A stretch of 64,000 nucleotides of DNA from positions 62,001 to 126,000 of the forward strand of contig LBCK01000004.1 of NCBI GenBank assembly GCA_000980705.1. Direction: 5' to 3'. The notes below the pieces were generated by a model, which was not told the DNA's origin, ran no database searches, and saw only the letters and a list, made by a program, of their open reading frames with translations. Below, piece after piece: positions 51,881-60,692 of this stretch; the stretch's first letter is position 1; every line of letters starts with the position of its first letter. Origin of the DNA: Ruminococcus sp. UNK.MGS-30. GTDB taxonomy: Bacteria; Bacillota; Clostridia; Oscillospirales; Ruminococcaceae. Position numbers and translations under genes: made by a program.

Positions 51881-52345
51881 GTGCAGACAAAGGGAACCAA
51901 AAAAATTTGTGACAACCGGCAGGCACGGCATGAGTATTTCATTCTGGAACGCTATGAGGCTGGAATTGCATTGCAGGGCAATGAAGTGAAGTCGATTCGG
52001 CTGGGTCATGTCAATCTGAAGGATGCTTGGTGTGACATTACAGACGGCGAGTTGTTCGTGAAAGGAATGCACATTTCCCCTTATGAAAAGGACGGCTTGT
52101 TCCGGACAGATCCGATGCGTGTCAGAAAGCTTTTGATGCACCATCAGGAGATCAACCGGATGTTTGGCAAGGTCAAGCAGGACGGTCTGACGCTGGTTCC
52201 GCTTTCTCTGTATTTCAAGGATTCCCGTGTGAAAGTGGAAGTCGGACTTTGCAAGGGTAAAAAGCTGTACGACAAGCGGCAGACGGCTGCGAAAGCTGAT
52301 GCACAGCGTCAGATCCGGCGTGCAGTCAAAGAACACAACCAGTGA
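51881..52345 (+). CDS. smpB: SsrA-binding protein SmpB
   Basis: 154 residues from GTG 51881 (AAAGGAAG eight bases upstream); an earlier in-frame start lies ahead of the ribosome site. It has the SmpB core: DNRQARHEYFILERYEAGIALQGNEVKSIRLGHVNLKDAWCDI, then ISPYEKDGLFRTDPMRVRKLLMHHQEI, and the C-terminal basic tail KGKKLYDKRQTAAKADAQRQIRRAVKEHNQ. SmpB carries tmRNA into stalled ribosomes. The tmRNA gene follows 18 bases downstream. Confidence 0.96.
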   Translation: MQTKGTKKICDNRQARHEYFILERYEAGIALQGNEVKSIRLGHVNLKDAWCDITDGELFVKGMHISPYEKDGLFRTDPMRVRKLLMHHQEINRMFGKVKQDGLTLVPLSLYFKDSRVKVEVGLCKGKKLYDKRQTAAKADAQRQIRRAVKEHNQ

Positions 52346-52363
52346 CAAAACAGCTGGCAGAAT

Positions 52364-52736
52364 GGGGGCGTAACGGTTTCGACGGGGACAACGAAGCATG
52401 ATAAGCGAGCAGAGATTGCTGCATCTCTTAAAACAGCGGCACGTTTAAAATTAAACGCTAAAAAGAACTTTACTGTAAGCTTTAACAAGAGCCTGCAGGT
52501 AGCTGCCTAAGTCAGCTACTGTCGCCCGCAGAAGTACCACGGTCTGCGCTGCGGCATCATTGCAGTGGTGAACGTTCCGGCGGCCTGTTCACACCGCAGG
52601 ATCGGATTTGAACTACCGTTCTCAGCAGCCTGTTTACCGGCAGCTTTGAACGGGAATCAATGTAGATAAACTACGCTCGTAGAAAGTTGTGTGGATTTGT
52701 TTTCGGACACGAGTTCAATTCTCGTCGTCTCCACCA
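52364..52736 (+). ncRNA. ssrA: tmRNA (transfer-messenger RNA)
   Basis: The 5' end GGGGGCG (52364-52370) pairs with CGTCTCC (52726-52732) ahead of ACCA, forming the acceptor stem; GGTTTCGACGGGG and the T-arm GAGTTCAATTCTC are conserved. A resume frame from GCT 52457 reads AKKNFTVSFNKSLQVAA and ends in TAA 52508-52510; the last three residues fit the hydrophobic end required by proteases, though the tag is longer than usual. Three or more pseudoknot regions lie between 52511 and 52690. CCA is encoded. It releases stalled ribosomes together with SmpB. Confidence 0.95.
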
Positions 52737-52765
52737 CAATCGTATCTTTGATGATACAATGTAAG

Positions 52766-52803
52766 AATCATGCACCCCAAAAATCGGGTGCATGATTTTT
52801 TGC
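52766..52803 (+). terminator. Terminator behind ssrA
   Basis: ATCATGCACCC (52767-52777) pairs with GGGTGCATGAT (52786-52796), then TTTTTG. Confidence 0.9.
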
Positions 52804-52819
52804 TTTCGCAGCCTAAAGT

Positions 52820-52873
52820 GCAAACGATAGCTCGGCGTTTTTTCAAAAAGCAAACGATAGGTGGCGTTTTTTG
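52820..52873. repeat. Tandem pair of GCAAACGATAG...GGCGTTTTTT repeats
   Basis: GCAAACGATAG occurs at 52820-52830 and 52850-52860, each followed after 2-3 bases by GGCGTTTTTT (52834-52843 and 52863-52872). The unit repeats at about 30 bases. It lies between ssrA and the end of the phage-type region, and so may be part of the element's attachment end. The surrounding 52804-53015 has no convincing gene; an inverted repeat CTTAAT-aaa-ATTAAG is at 52890-52904. Confidence 0.5.
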
Positions 52874-53015
52874 AGGGGTGTCGATTGGACTTAATAAAAT
52901 TAAGTGGGTTTTGGAGAGGAAAAAGGAGTGAAAAAGCAGCCTTGTTGGATTGTTTCCAAGGTGTTGGAAAGCTTCCGGCAAGGCCAGGATTTTACAATTA
53001 TGGACTTGAGTTATG

Positions 53016-53055
53016 AAAAAAAAACAGCCCTGCCGGATTTCTCCAACAGGGCTGT
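53016..53055 (-). terminator. Terminator of the recombinase/prophage transcript
   Basis: On the minus strand ACAGCCCTG (complement 53047-53055) pairs with its partner at 53024-53032, followed by a run of nine Ts. Confidence 0.88.
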
Positions 53056-53062
53056 AATTATC

Positions 53063-54592
53063 TCACACTTTTATCTCCGTCCCATCTCGGAATAGAAACA
53101 CCAAACTCCCATCATGGAACACGGTGAGGTTCTCCAAAACAGCGTTCCAGACGGATTCGTCAAACGTCTCTAGCACAGAATCCGTTTTTTTCAATGTCTG
53201 CAAAATTTTCTGCATTTTGGCAATCCGGCGTTTCCGGTCGGACTCGGCTGCCTCCTCAGCATCAAGCTGTGCAGATAGCTCCTCATATTTTGCATTGAGT
53301 GCATCGAAATCCTCTCCACCGTGCTGGATGTACTCTTTTAGCTTTTCATTGACTGCCACAAGCTCATCTTGCAGCTCTTTCTTTTTACTTTCCTGCTTTT
53401 TCAAGCAATTTAAGGCGAATTGGCAATTCTTGATGACCACATCTTTCTGCGAAAAGTACTGTGCAAAAGCTTGCAGAAATTTCTCTTGAATTTCCGGTTC
53501 ATACAAATGTGGTGTGGTGCAGAAATGACTGCCTTTAAACTTGCTGTTGCATTGGTAAATGACTCGGCGATATTTGCTGTTGGAATGCCAAACTTTCGCA
53601 CCAAAATAACTGCCGCAATCTCCACAGATAATCTTGGTCGCATAAATGCTGGTGCTGCTGTATGGTTTCATACATCGTTTTTGAAATTCTGACTGCACAA
53701 AATCGAACTCCTCCGGTGTGATAATCGCAGGATGGCTATTCTCCACGTAATATTGCGGAACTTGTCCCTCATTGATTTGTTGCTTTTTCGTTAAGAAATC
53801 AACCGTAAACTTTTTCTGCAAGAGAGCATCGCCTTTGTATTTCTCATTCGTCAAAATGCTTTTCACCGTACTAGCTGACCATTTTTCCTTTCCGCAGGGA
53901 GTCGGAACGCCTTGAGCCGTCAGCTCATTTGCAATTTTGTAAGGCGTTAAACCGTCAATGAATCGCTGATAAATGTATCGAACCGTCTCCGCCTCCTCCG
54001 GAACAATCTCCGGCAGACCATTTTCGCCTTTCCGATAGCCCAAAAAGTGTGCATACGGCAAGCTGACTTTTCCATCAGCAAATCGTTTTCGCTGTCCCCA
54101 TGTAACATTTTCCGAGATAGAGCGAGACTCCTCTTGTGCAAGAGAACTCATAATGGTGATGAGCAATTCGCCTTTGCTATCAAAAGTCCAAATATTTTCT
54201 TTTTCAAAGAAACATTCCACGTGATGTTCCTTTAATTTTCGGATAGTTGTCAAGCTGTCAACCGTATTTCGAGCGAACCGACTTACACTTTTTGTGATAA
54301 TCAAGTCGATTTTTCCATCCAGAGCGTCCGCAATCATGGAGTTGAAGCCCTCTCGATGTTTCGTAGATGTTGCACTTATTCCTTCATCTGTATATATTTT
54401 AACAAATTCCCAATCCGGATTTCTTTGAATGTAATTGGTATAGTAAGAAATCTGTGCCTCATAGCTGGTGAGCTGTTCCTCGAAATCCGTGGAAACTCTG
54501 GCGTAAGCAGCGACTTTTCGGCGAGTTGGAGTGGTTGTGGACTGCCAAGTTGTCCGATTGATAGACGGCGGAATGACGGTTACTTTTGGCAT
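53063..54592 (-). CDS. Large serine recombinase 1
   Basis: 509 residues. The resolvase-type catalytic domain (about 24-175) has Ser34 in AAYARVSTD, the segment SKTSVSRFARN-like ITKSVSRFARNTVD and a conserved LAQEESRSISENV. A recombinase domain (LTPYKIANELTAQGVPTPCGKEKWSASTVKSIL) and a zinc ribbon (CGDCGSYFGAKVW...QCNSKF) follow, then a coiled coil rich in Glu/Lys (about 400-480). It cuts and rejoins att sites for integration or excision. Its start overlaps the end of recombinase 2 by 13 bases. Confidence 0.92.
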   Translation of the reverse strand: MPKVTVIPPSINRTTWQSTTTPTRRKVAAYARVSTDFEEQLTSYEAQISYYTNYIQRNPDWEFVKIYTDEGISATSTKHREGFNSMIADALDGKIDLIITKSVSRFARNTVDSLTTIRKLKEHHVECFFEKENIWTFDSKGELLITIMSSLAQEESRSISENVTWGQRKRFADGKVSLPYAHFLGYRKGENGLPEIVPEEAETVRYIYQRFIDGLTPYKIANELTAQGVPTPCGKEKWSASTVKSILTNEKYKGDALLQKKFTVDFLTKKQQINEGQVPQYYVENSHPAIITPEEFDFVQSEFQKRCMKPYSSTSIYATKIICGDCGSYFGAKVWHSNSKYRRVIYQCNSKFKGSHFCTTPHLYEPEIQEKFLQAFAQYFSQKDVVIKNCQFALNCLKKQESKKKELQDELVAVNEKLKEYIQHGGEDFDALNAKYEELSAQLDAEEAAESDRKRRIAKMQKILQTLKKTDSVLETFDESVWNAVLENLTVFHDGSLVFLFRDGTEIKV

Positions 54593-55878
54593 TTTCTGCT
54601 CCTTTCTGCGGCAGCCTGTCGCATCTCCGGTGTCCAGCTTTCACTTCTGGAATAATTCTTCCAAGAAATGGCTTTCTCCGTATTATCTTTGAAAAGGAAA
54701 GTCAGCCAATTCGGTGACACCAGAATGTTTTCAATTTTGCTTTTCACAATTTCCACGTCAAATTCTTTGATTTGCAAAGCAGAGCAAATCTTCTCATAGA
54801 GAATCCGTTCGGAAATTTGCTTTGCCGTAGGACAGTGTGATTTTCCTTGACGCAGATAGGTCGCACACATCCAAACCGCACCTTGCTTGTAAATTTTTCG
54901 CTGGTAGCTTTTTCCGCAAGCAGCACACTGCACCATGCCGGACAGCGGATAACGGTTCGTTGCACCGGGATGGGAGAATTGTTTCGTCTGTTTTTTTACT
55001 AAGTTTTGAACTTTCTCGAACAATTCCGCAGAAATAATCGCCTCATGGGATTGCTCCACGAAATATTTCGGCAGCTCGCCTTGATTTTTCATCTTTCGTT
55101 TTCCAATCGGGTCTTGTCGGTAATATTTCTGCAATAACATATTCCCAACATATTTTTCATTGACCAGAATTTCTTTCACACGCTGACCCGTCCAAAAATT
55201 GCCTTGTCTCGTGGAAATCCCCATGGCGTTGATTTTTTTCGCAATGGCACATTGTCCCATTCCGGAGCAATAATCCGCAAAAATCATCTGCACAATTTTG
55301 GCTTCTGATTCCTCAATTTCTAGCACACCATCGGCATTTCTGCGGTATCCGAAAATGGTAATGCTGCCAATTTTGCCTTGCTGGAAATCGTTTCGGATTC
55401 GCCATTTCATGTTGTCGCTGACGGATTTGCTCTCCTCCTGAGCGAATGAGGCGAGGATGGAAAGCATCAATTCGCCGTCTCCGGAGGTGGAATGCAAATT
55501 TTCCTTTTCAAACCAGACATCAATTCCTAAACTTTTCAGCTCCCGAACGGTCTCCAAAAGTGTGACGGTATTCCGTGCAAACCGAGAAATCGACTTGGTA
55601 ATCACCAAATCCACCTCTCGATTCCGGCACTTTTCTAACATTTTTTGGTATTCCGGTCGCTCATCCTTTGTTCCGGTTTTCGCTTCATCTGCGAACACAC
55701 CGCAAAACTCCCAGCCGGGGTGCTGCCGAATCAAGTTTTGGAAATAGTCAATCTGAGCCGCTAAAGAGTGCAGCATGGCATCTTTTCCGCTGGAAACTCT
55801 GGCGTAAGCGACGACTTTTAGCAGCTTCGGCTTGGACGGTCGCTGCTGCACCCGATGTACTTTTCGCTCCAATTTCAT
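54580..55878 (-). CDS. Large serine recombinase 2
   Basis: 432 residues from ATG 55876-55878 (a GTG three bases upstream is equally possible). Ser in VVAYARVSSGKD, SISRFARNTVTLLETV, LASFAQEESKSVSDNMKWRIR, the recombinase domain GQCAIAKKINAMGISTRQGNFWTGQRVKEIL, and the zinc ribbon VQCAACGKSYQRK...MCATYLRQGKSHC. It is shorter than recombinase 1 because it lacks the long coiled-coil tail. Such pairs may act together or in opposite directions. Confidence 0.92.
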   Translation of the reverse strand: MKLERKVHRVQQRPSKPKLLKVVAYARVSSGKDAMLHSLAAQIDYFQNLIRQHPGWEFCGVFADEAKTGTKDERPEYQKMLEKCRNREVDLVITKSISRFARNTVTLLETVRELKSLGIDVWFEKENLHSTSGDGELMLSILASFAQEESKSVSDNMKWRIRNDFQQGKIGSITIFGYRRNADGVLEIEESEAKIVQMIFADYCSGMGQCAIAKKINAMGISTRQGNFWTGQRVKEILVNEKYVGNMLLQKYYRQDPIGKRKMKNQGELPKYFVEQSHEAIISAELFEKVQNLVKKQTKQFSHPGATNRYPLSGMVQCAACGKSYQRKIYKQGAVWMCATYLRQGKSHCPTAKQISERILYEKICSALQIKEFDVEIVKSKIENILVSPNWLTFLFKDNTEKAISWKNYSRSESWTPEMRQAAAERSRKCQK

Positions 55879-55940
55879 CACCTGTTTCTTTGTATTAAGC
55901 GTATGCTTGCTAACATATTCCCTCTACTGGGGGCAGAAAG

Positions 55941-56099
55941 TCAAGCACTTTCTCGGAAAATACTGCCCAAAGATAACCCGCATTTCTCGGCGAGAGTTTG
56001 TTCACATTGCACAAATTCCGACTGGGTCAGCAGTCCGGATTTTAGGAAATTTCGCAAAACCGCCATAGATACTTTGTAAATTTCAATTTCTTTCGTCAT
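55941..56099 (-). CDS. Small SHOCT-like protein of the recombinase module
   Basis: 52 residues, ATG 56097-56099 overlapping the stop of the gene upstream. The peptide MTKEIEIYKVSMAVLRNFLK continues with SGLLTQSEFVQCEQTLAEKCGLSLGSIFR. The pattern of a short helix followed by GLLTxxEFxxxxxxLAxKxGLSLGSIFR is common in small proteins beside serine recombinases of gut Firmicutes and resembles SHOCT domains. It may guide the recombinases, by inference. Confidence 0.7.
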   Translation of the reverse strand: MTKEIEIYKVSMAVLRNFLKSGLLTQSEFVQCEQTLAEKCGLSLGSIFRESA

Positions 56100-56458
56100 T
56101 GATACCTTCCTTTCGCAGCACAAGCACGAGAGCAATATTTTCTCGGATGATTTCGATAGCTGAGAACCGGCGTTCCGCAGAACGCACAGGGAATCGTGGC
56201 TGCGTTTTCATGCTGCATTTCCTGCGGATGCGTGTTCCAATAGTGCATCCGGCAAGCGTCACAGCAGAATTTTTTCTGCTTGCGATGCGGCACTTGCAGA
56301 ACAGGAGTGCCGCAATTTCGGCAGACATTGTTAGGGTGATTTCGCTGTAAGTAGGACTTGATGGAGTTTTGCGAGACGTGCAGAAAGGCAGCGATTTTTG
56401 GAATTGAGATTCCGACCGCCACCATTTCATCAACCGAATTTTTCTGCGATTTCGTCAT
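56096..56458 (-). CDS. HTH and zinc-finger small protein of the recombinase module
   Basis: 120 residues from ATG 56456-56458; a start 12 bases upstream is in frame. An N-terminal helix-turn-helix (VDEMVAVGISIPKIAAFLHVSQNSIKSYLQRNH) is followed by two zinc-finger-like segments (CRNCGTPVLQVPHRKQKKFCCDAC and CAFCGTPVLSYRNHPRKYCSRAC). Likely a DNA-binding control protein of excision or integration. It starts 8 bases behind the amidase stop. Confidence 0.72.
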   Translation of the reverse strand: MTKSQKNSVDEMVAVGISIPKIAAFLHVSQNSIKSYLQRNHPNNVCRNCGTPVLQVPHRKQKKFCCDACRMHYWNTHPQEMQHENAATIPCAFCGTPVLSYRNHPRKYCSRACAAKGRYQ

Positions 56459-56466
56459 AATGCACC

Positions 56467-57471
56467 TCACTTAAAATTATCGTAAGAAACATACCCGGTC
56501 ACGTAGCTGCCAATTGGAGTCTTTCCGCAGTTGGCGGCAGTGTTGGTAATCCGATATCTACCGTTGGCACAAGCCTTGCCGTCATAGATGTAGTACGTGC
56601 CGGATATTTTCTTGGAAAAGGTCTTTGCAGAATCCGAGGAAAAAAGCGGAGCATTTTGCAATGTTACACGCTGTCCTTTGGAGAAAGTAGGATTCGAGGT
56701 GTAAATCACTTTTCCGGAGGAATCGAAAACCGTATATCCGGATTTACAAGCCTTCTTGGCATTTTCCAATGAGGAATATGCCCCAATCTGCGACTTTGCA
56801 TCAGCCCATGTTTTTCGGATGCGGTAAATCTGTGAGGTAGTAGAAGTAGATGTTGACGTTGTAGAACCTTTCAAATAAGACTGCACCTTCGCCTTGAAAG
56901 CAGACCAGTGCGGCAAGATATACAGCGGACACATTTTGTACTTGTTTTGCATGGTGTTCAACTGATCTACCGTGCCGGACTTGCCGTCCCGAACATTTAG
57001 CCAGTGGGTATGGGTGTATAAATGCGATATACCCAGACCGTATTGTTTGAGCAAAGCCGCAGCCAATTTCGCACAGTTATCTTCCGATTTCTTGTCAATT
57101 GAGTTATACGCACCGGACATGATACACTCAATTGCAATTGTGCGGCGATTTCCGTTTCCGGAGCCGTCCGCAGCGTGCCAGCCGGAGAGCGTCAGCGGCA
57201 AGTTCTGCCACGCACAAGTATTGTCCACGTAATAGTGAACACGCACATCGTTCATGTTGCCGTTTACCGTGGCACGAGTGTACTGTTCTGCCGGAGTTGT
57301 GCCGGACGCAACAGAAATCCAGTCTGTGTTGTGAACAGTCACACCGATGATTTTTCCTGCCATGGAAGCGGACGGCATATCAATGCGATTCGGGTTATGT
57401 TTGGTAAGCAAATATTCTTTGACGGTCACGCCGCCAAGTGTGGATGTAGAATCCGGTCTTAAAATAGCCAT
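56467..57471 (-). CDS. N-acetylmuramoyl-L-alanine amidase (endolysin)
   Basis: 334 residues without a signal peptide. Amidase_2 domain at about 40-195: zinc ligands in VTVHNTDW (His) and THTHWLNVRDGKSG / KMCP (His, Cys), with RRTIAIECIMSGAYNS between. A Ser/Thr linker (STSTSTTS) follows, then a SPOR-like segment (YRIRKTWADAKSQIGAYSSLENAKKACKSGYTVFD) and a C-terminal wall-binding domain ending GKTPIGSYVTGYVSYDNF. It opens the cell wall at the end of the lytic cycle, after release by the holin. Confidence 0.9.
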   Translation of the reverse strand: MAILRPDSTSTLGGVTVKEYLLTKHNPNRIDMPSASMAGKIIGVTVHNTDWISVASGTTPAEQYTRATVNGNMNDVRVHYYVDNTCAWQNLPLTLSGWHAADGSGNGNRRTIAIECIMSGAYNSIDKKSEDNCAKLAAALLKQYGLGISHLYTHTHWLNVRDGKSGTVDQLNTMQNKYKMCPLYILPHWSAFKAKVQSYLKGSTTSTSTSTTSQIYRIRKTWADAKSQIGAYSSLENAKKACKSGYTVFDSSGKVIYTSNPTFSKGQRVTLQNAPLFSSDSAKTFSKKISGTYYIYDGKACANGRYRITNTAANCGKTPIGSYVTGYVSYDNFK

Positions 57472-57474
57472 AAG

Positions 57475-57912
57475 TTAGTCCTCCTTGTTTGATTTTTCTT
57501 CGGTTCTGCCGACTTTCGTCTGCAAAACATCGATTGCCTTTTTGATTGCAGGCGGGTAGGGGATACCCATTAAGCTTGTATTTTCAATGATGGATAACAG
57601 TTCGTTCAAACAAAAACTGATGCAGACAGCATCTCGAATGTAAGTCGTGCTGAGCAGAATATCCATCCGAACTGCAACGACGATCAGCATTAAAGTGCAG
57701 ACTTTTTTCGCCAGACCAAACCAGCCGGCTTTGGAAGAAAGTCCGCCGCTTTCCGTGTGTTTCGATTTTTTCATCATGGCGGTGATGATGCCGGTGAAAA
57801 AGTCGATTGCCATAAAGACGACTAGTGTCACCAGAGCAGAGTCCCAGCCGCCAAAAATGGCAGTAAAAAAGCCGCCGGCCAAGCCGACAGCTACACAAAT
57901 GGTATCTTTCAT
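57475..57912 (-). CDS. Phage holin (holin_4_1 / TcdE-like family)
   Basis: 145 residues from ATG 57910-57912 with GGAGGG ahead; the frame is open further upstream but overlaps the tail fibre gene. Two or three membrane helices: ICVAVGLAGGFFTAIFGGWDSALVTLVVFMAIDFFTGIITA and the later VCTLMLIVVAVRMDILL, with FCLNELLSIIENTSLMGIPYPPAIKKAIDVL typical of this family. It forms pores for the endolysin. Three-base gap to the amidase gene. Confidence 0.9.
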   Translation of the reverse strand: MKDTICVAVGLAGGFFTAIFGGWDSALVTLVVFMAIDFFTGIITAMMKKSKHTESGGLSSKAGWFGLAKKVCTLMLIVVAVRMDILLSTTYIRDAVCISFCLNELLSIIENTSLMGIPYPPAIKKAIDVLQTKVGRTEEKSNKED

Positions 57913-57914
57913 TT

Positions 57915-59321
57915 TCAACCCTCCAGTACTTTCAGGAATCGGATTTTTGGGTGGGAATTGTTGCTTCTGCCTGCCCATGCAAGGTAATATTCGCCGTCAG
58001 AAATGCCGGTGCATTCTGTGATGGTGGTGATAAAGGTTTCCGACTGCAGCCATTGGAAATCCAGAGAAACCGCACGATTTGCATCGATCTCTGTGTTCAC
58101 ATACACACCAATAGGAATGTCGATCTTCTGCGGTTTCTGCACCAGATACAGGCTTCCGGCTTCGCTGGAACCCGACTGATAGGACATCACGATTTCCGCA
58201 TTTTTCGTCAGAGACAGAGGCTTTGCACAAACGGTCAAGACCGACTTATCCCAGTTAAAACACGTTTGCGAGTAGGACAACATGAAATCATTTTCTGCAC
58301 TGCAAAACTGCGGATAAGCAGTCAGGAAATCCGCCATTGTCTGATAGCTGCCGTCCAGAATCATACTGAGATTTGATGCATAGGTCGAAATGGCATTCTG
58401 CCCGGACTGAAACAGGACGGTGTAATTTCTGCCGCTTGTCAGATTATCGATTTGCTTTTGCAGGCTCTCCAAAGTACGTTCTGTCTTTTCTGAATAGACT
58501 GTAACCTTTGTGCTAAGCCCATTGATTTGTGTGCCAAAACCATCCCATTGTGCGATTTTAGCGGCAGTGATCTGATCCAATGCGGATTGATTTTCGTGGG
58601 TATGTGCCTTTTCCAGAAGCGGCTGAACCGCAGCTTGAATCAGTGCTTTTACAGCATCGGTATCCGGATAATTTGTCAAATCCGGAGAAACGCCGTCCTT
58701 TCCGTCACGCCCATCTTTCCCCGGTAAGCCATCTTTCCCATTTGTACCATCCTTCCCGGGCAAACCATCTGCACCATCTTTTCCGTCCTTTCCCGGTAGT
58801 CCGTCCTTGCCATCAATACCGTCCCTGCCTTTCAAACTTTCCAGCCATTCTGCAACAGTCCCCACAAAACCGTTTTCTATGGCGATCTCATAAGCAGAAC
58901 GACCGTCTTTTCCGTTTGCTCCGGTTTGCATCTCGGAAAGTTTTTTCAAAAGCTGCGTATACAGATCCGGAGTCGGCGGAATTGGCGTATCCCCATCTGC
59001 GACAAAACCGGACGGTCGGATGTGAAGTGTGACGGGTACTGTTGTTGCACGCAGTGTAGTATCGCTTTCTGCATCGTAACCAAATAAACTCATCTTTACT
59101 GCACCGGGATGCAGTTCGGACGGCAGCAAGCAGGTTGTTCCTTCTATGCCAAGCACCAAATTGTATGTTTCTTCGCACTGGGTGAACTGCACCACTTTGT
59201 GCAGCGTTTTCCAAGCCCCATCGAACACGAACTTCACCGAAACAAATGCGATCTGGTCAGAGGCAATGACCTCTCGCTCCAGTGCTTCGATTTTTTGCTG
59301 TTTCACTAAAAATTTCATCAT
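57915..59321 (-). CDS. Phage baseplate / tail-fibre protein with collagen-like repeats
   Basis: 468 residues from ATG 59319-59321, overlapping the stop of the gene upstream. The N-terminal domain (about 1-110, IASDQIAFVSVKFVFDGAWK) resembles phage baseplate upper-protein domains. Residues about 165-220 are collagen-like Gly-X-Y repeats (GKDGLPGKDGKDGADG), then a coiled region (EKTERTLESLQKQIDNL) and a C-terminal beta-rich domain (about 310-468), probably the receptor-binding tip. The repeats form trimeric fibres. Confidence 0.82.
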   Translation of the reverse strand: MMKFLVKQQKIEALEREVIASDQIAFVSVKFVFDGAWKTLHKVVQFTQCEETYNLVLGIEGTTCLLPSELHPGAVKMSLFGYDAESDTTLRATTVPVTLHIRPSGFVADGDTPIPPTPDLYTQLLKKLSEMQTGANGKDGRSAYEIAIENGFVGTVAEWLESLKGRDGIDGKDGLPGKDGKDGADGLPGKDGTNGKDGLPGKDGRDGKDGVSPDLTNYPDTDAVKALIQAAVQPLLEKAHTHENQSALDQITAAKIAQWDGFGTQINGLSTKVTVYSEKTERTLESLQKQIDNLTSGRNYTVLFQSGQNAISTYASNLSMILDGSYQTMADFLTAYPQFCSAENDFMLSYSQTCFNWDKSVLTVCAKPLSLTKNAEIVMSYQSGSSEAGSLYLVQKPQKIDIPIGVYVNTEIDANRAVSLDFQWLQSETFITTITECTGISDGEYYLAWAGRSNNSHPKIRFLKVLEG

Positions 59322-60685
59322 TCGTTTTTCACCTCGTTCCATGTATGGGTTTCCGTATCATATTCCAGATAGCCATCTACACACTGGATCTTTTTCAGAT
59401 AATCGTTGTAGGAATGTCCTCCGGAGGACATCCAGTTGACCGGTTTGGTGATGGCGTTCCACTGAGCGATCGTTCCTTCATATGTGATGACCGTTAGACT
59501 TTCACAGTATGTCAGCATATTTTCCCCAAAGGTTCTGCAATTCGCAGAAATGGTAAGGCTGGACAATGCTGTACATCTTGTAAACGCAAAAGCACCAATG
59601 GAATTACACGAAACACGAGCAGTCTTCAGCTTTGCACAGCCGCTAAAAGCATACTTTCCCCACGTTTTCACGCTGGCAGGCACAGTGACTTCTGCAATGG
59701 CGGTGTGATAAAAGGCGTATGACTGGATCGCAGTAACCGCCTGCGGAATCGTAACGGAAGTCAGCCCAGCAGTATAATTGCTTACGGCATCTTCCTGTGC
59801 AAAAGCGGAATCACCAATGCTGGTCAGTGTAGCCGGCAGAGATACCGTTTTCGCATTGGCACAATGATAGAACAGGCGATCGCCCAAGCTGGTAATGCCA
59901 TTGCTAAGCACGATTTCCTTGATCTGATCGTTTTGATAGAACACAGAATCATGAGAAGTATAATCATAGGTTGCACCCGTGCCACGCAGCAGCAGTTTGC
60001 CGTTGTCGTAGAGAACATAGTAGATGTTTTCACCGCATTGTCCGGTTGCTATGATTTCGCCTGCGGTCAAGTCATCTACCTTGGTTTGCAGTTCGGAAAT
60101 CTGGCTGTTCATTGCATCCAATCGCTTTTGCAGTTCGTCCAGTGTGGCATTTGTCTTTGCCATTTCGGCAAGCATTTCTGTTACTCTGCATTTGCCAAGG
60201 ATGCACTTACAATAACCGCATTTGCTTTCATCCTCCCGATAATCAATCACATCTTCTGCTGTCAATTCTGTTGCTCCGGCTCGCAGTCGAACTGCCGCCA
60301 AGGTCAAATAGGTGGTCACATTGTTGTTGGTAAAGGCGGGAATGGTTGGACTGGTGGCTGCTGTACCTGCCAGAACACGAATCCCACAGGTGCGTGTGGA
60401 ACGATCACAGTAGATTCCGATTGCTACATAACGATTTAGAGATTCATCTACATAGGAAGAAAGGTCGATGGTATGCAGGGTATCACTGATAAAGTAGTGT
60501 CCATCGATCCACGCCTTGCCCGTGCCGAATGTAACGGATAAATTTTTGACCGTTGGTGCAAAGCACTGCCGGTAAGTATCCAGAATCCCGTTGCAAATCA
60601 GGCTGGACAAATATGCGGTGAAATCCTCTGCGGTATACACCCGGTCGAGGTTTTGTGCGTTAAAAAATCCATAGGAAAAAGACAT
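59318..60685 (-). CDS. Phage tail-fibre protein with LRR_5 repeats
   Basis: 455 residues. The N-terminal part (about 1-160) is typical of siphophage appendage proteins (MSFSYGFFNAQNLDRVYTAEDFTAYLSSLICNGIL). Next comes a Cys pair (KCGYCKCILGKC), a short coiled coil (EMAKTNATLDELQKRLDAMNSQISELQTKVDDL) and BspA-type leucine-rich repeats (about 220-410), with ITSLGDRLFYHCANAKTVSLPATLTSIGDSAF and AVTAIQSYAFYHTAIAEVTVPAS. LRR_5 repeats on a tail fibre suggest receptor binding. The host LRR protein at 30053 has the same repeat type. Confidence 0.82.
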   Translation of the reverse strand: MSFSYGFFNAQNLDRVYTAEDFTAYLSSLICNGILDTYRQCFAPTVKNLSVTFGTGKAWIDGHYFISDTLHTIDLSSYVDESLNRYVAIGIYCDRSTRTCGIRVLAGTAATSPTIPAFTNNNVTTYLTLAAVRLRAGATELTAEDVIDYREDESKCGYCKCILGKCRVTEMLAEMAKTNATLDELQKRLDAMNSQISELQTKVDDLTAGEIIATGQCGENIYYVLYDNGKLLLRGTGATYDYTSHDSVFYQNDQIKEIVLSNGITSLGDRLFYHCANAKTVSLPATLTSIGDSAFAQEDAVSNYTAGLTSVTIPQAVTAIQSYAFYHTAIAEVTVPASVKTWGKYAFSGCAKLKTARVSCNSIGAFAFTRCTALSSLTISANCRTFGENMLTYCESLTVITYEGTIAQWNAITKPVNWMSSGGHSYNDYLKKIQCVDGYLEYDTETHTWNEVKNE

Positions 60686-60692
60686 ATGAATA

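Noticed and set aside
52904..53095. Possible 63-codon plus-strand gene behind ssrA
   Set aside because: It runs through the recombinase terminator and into the recombinase 3' end, and has no known pattern.
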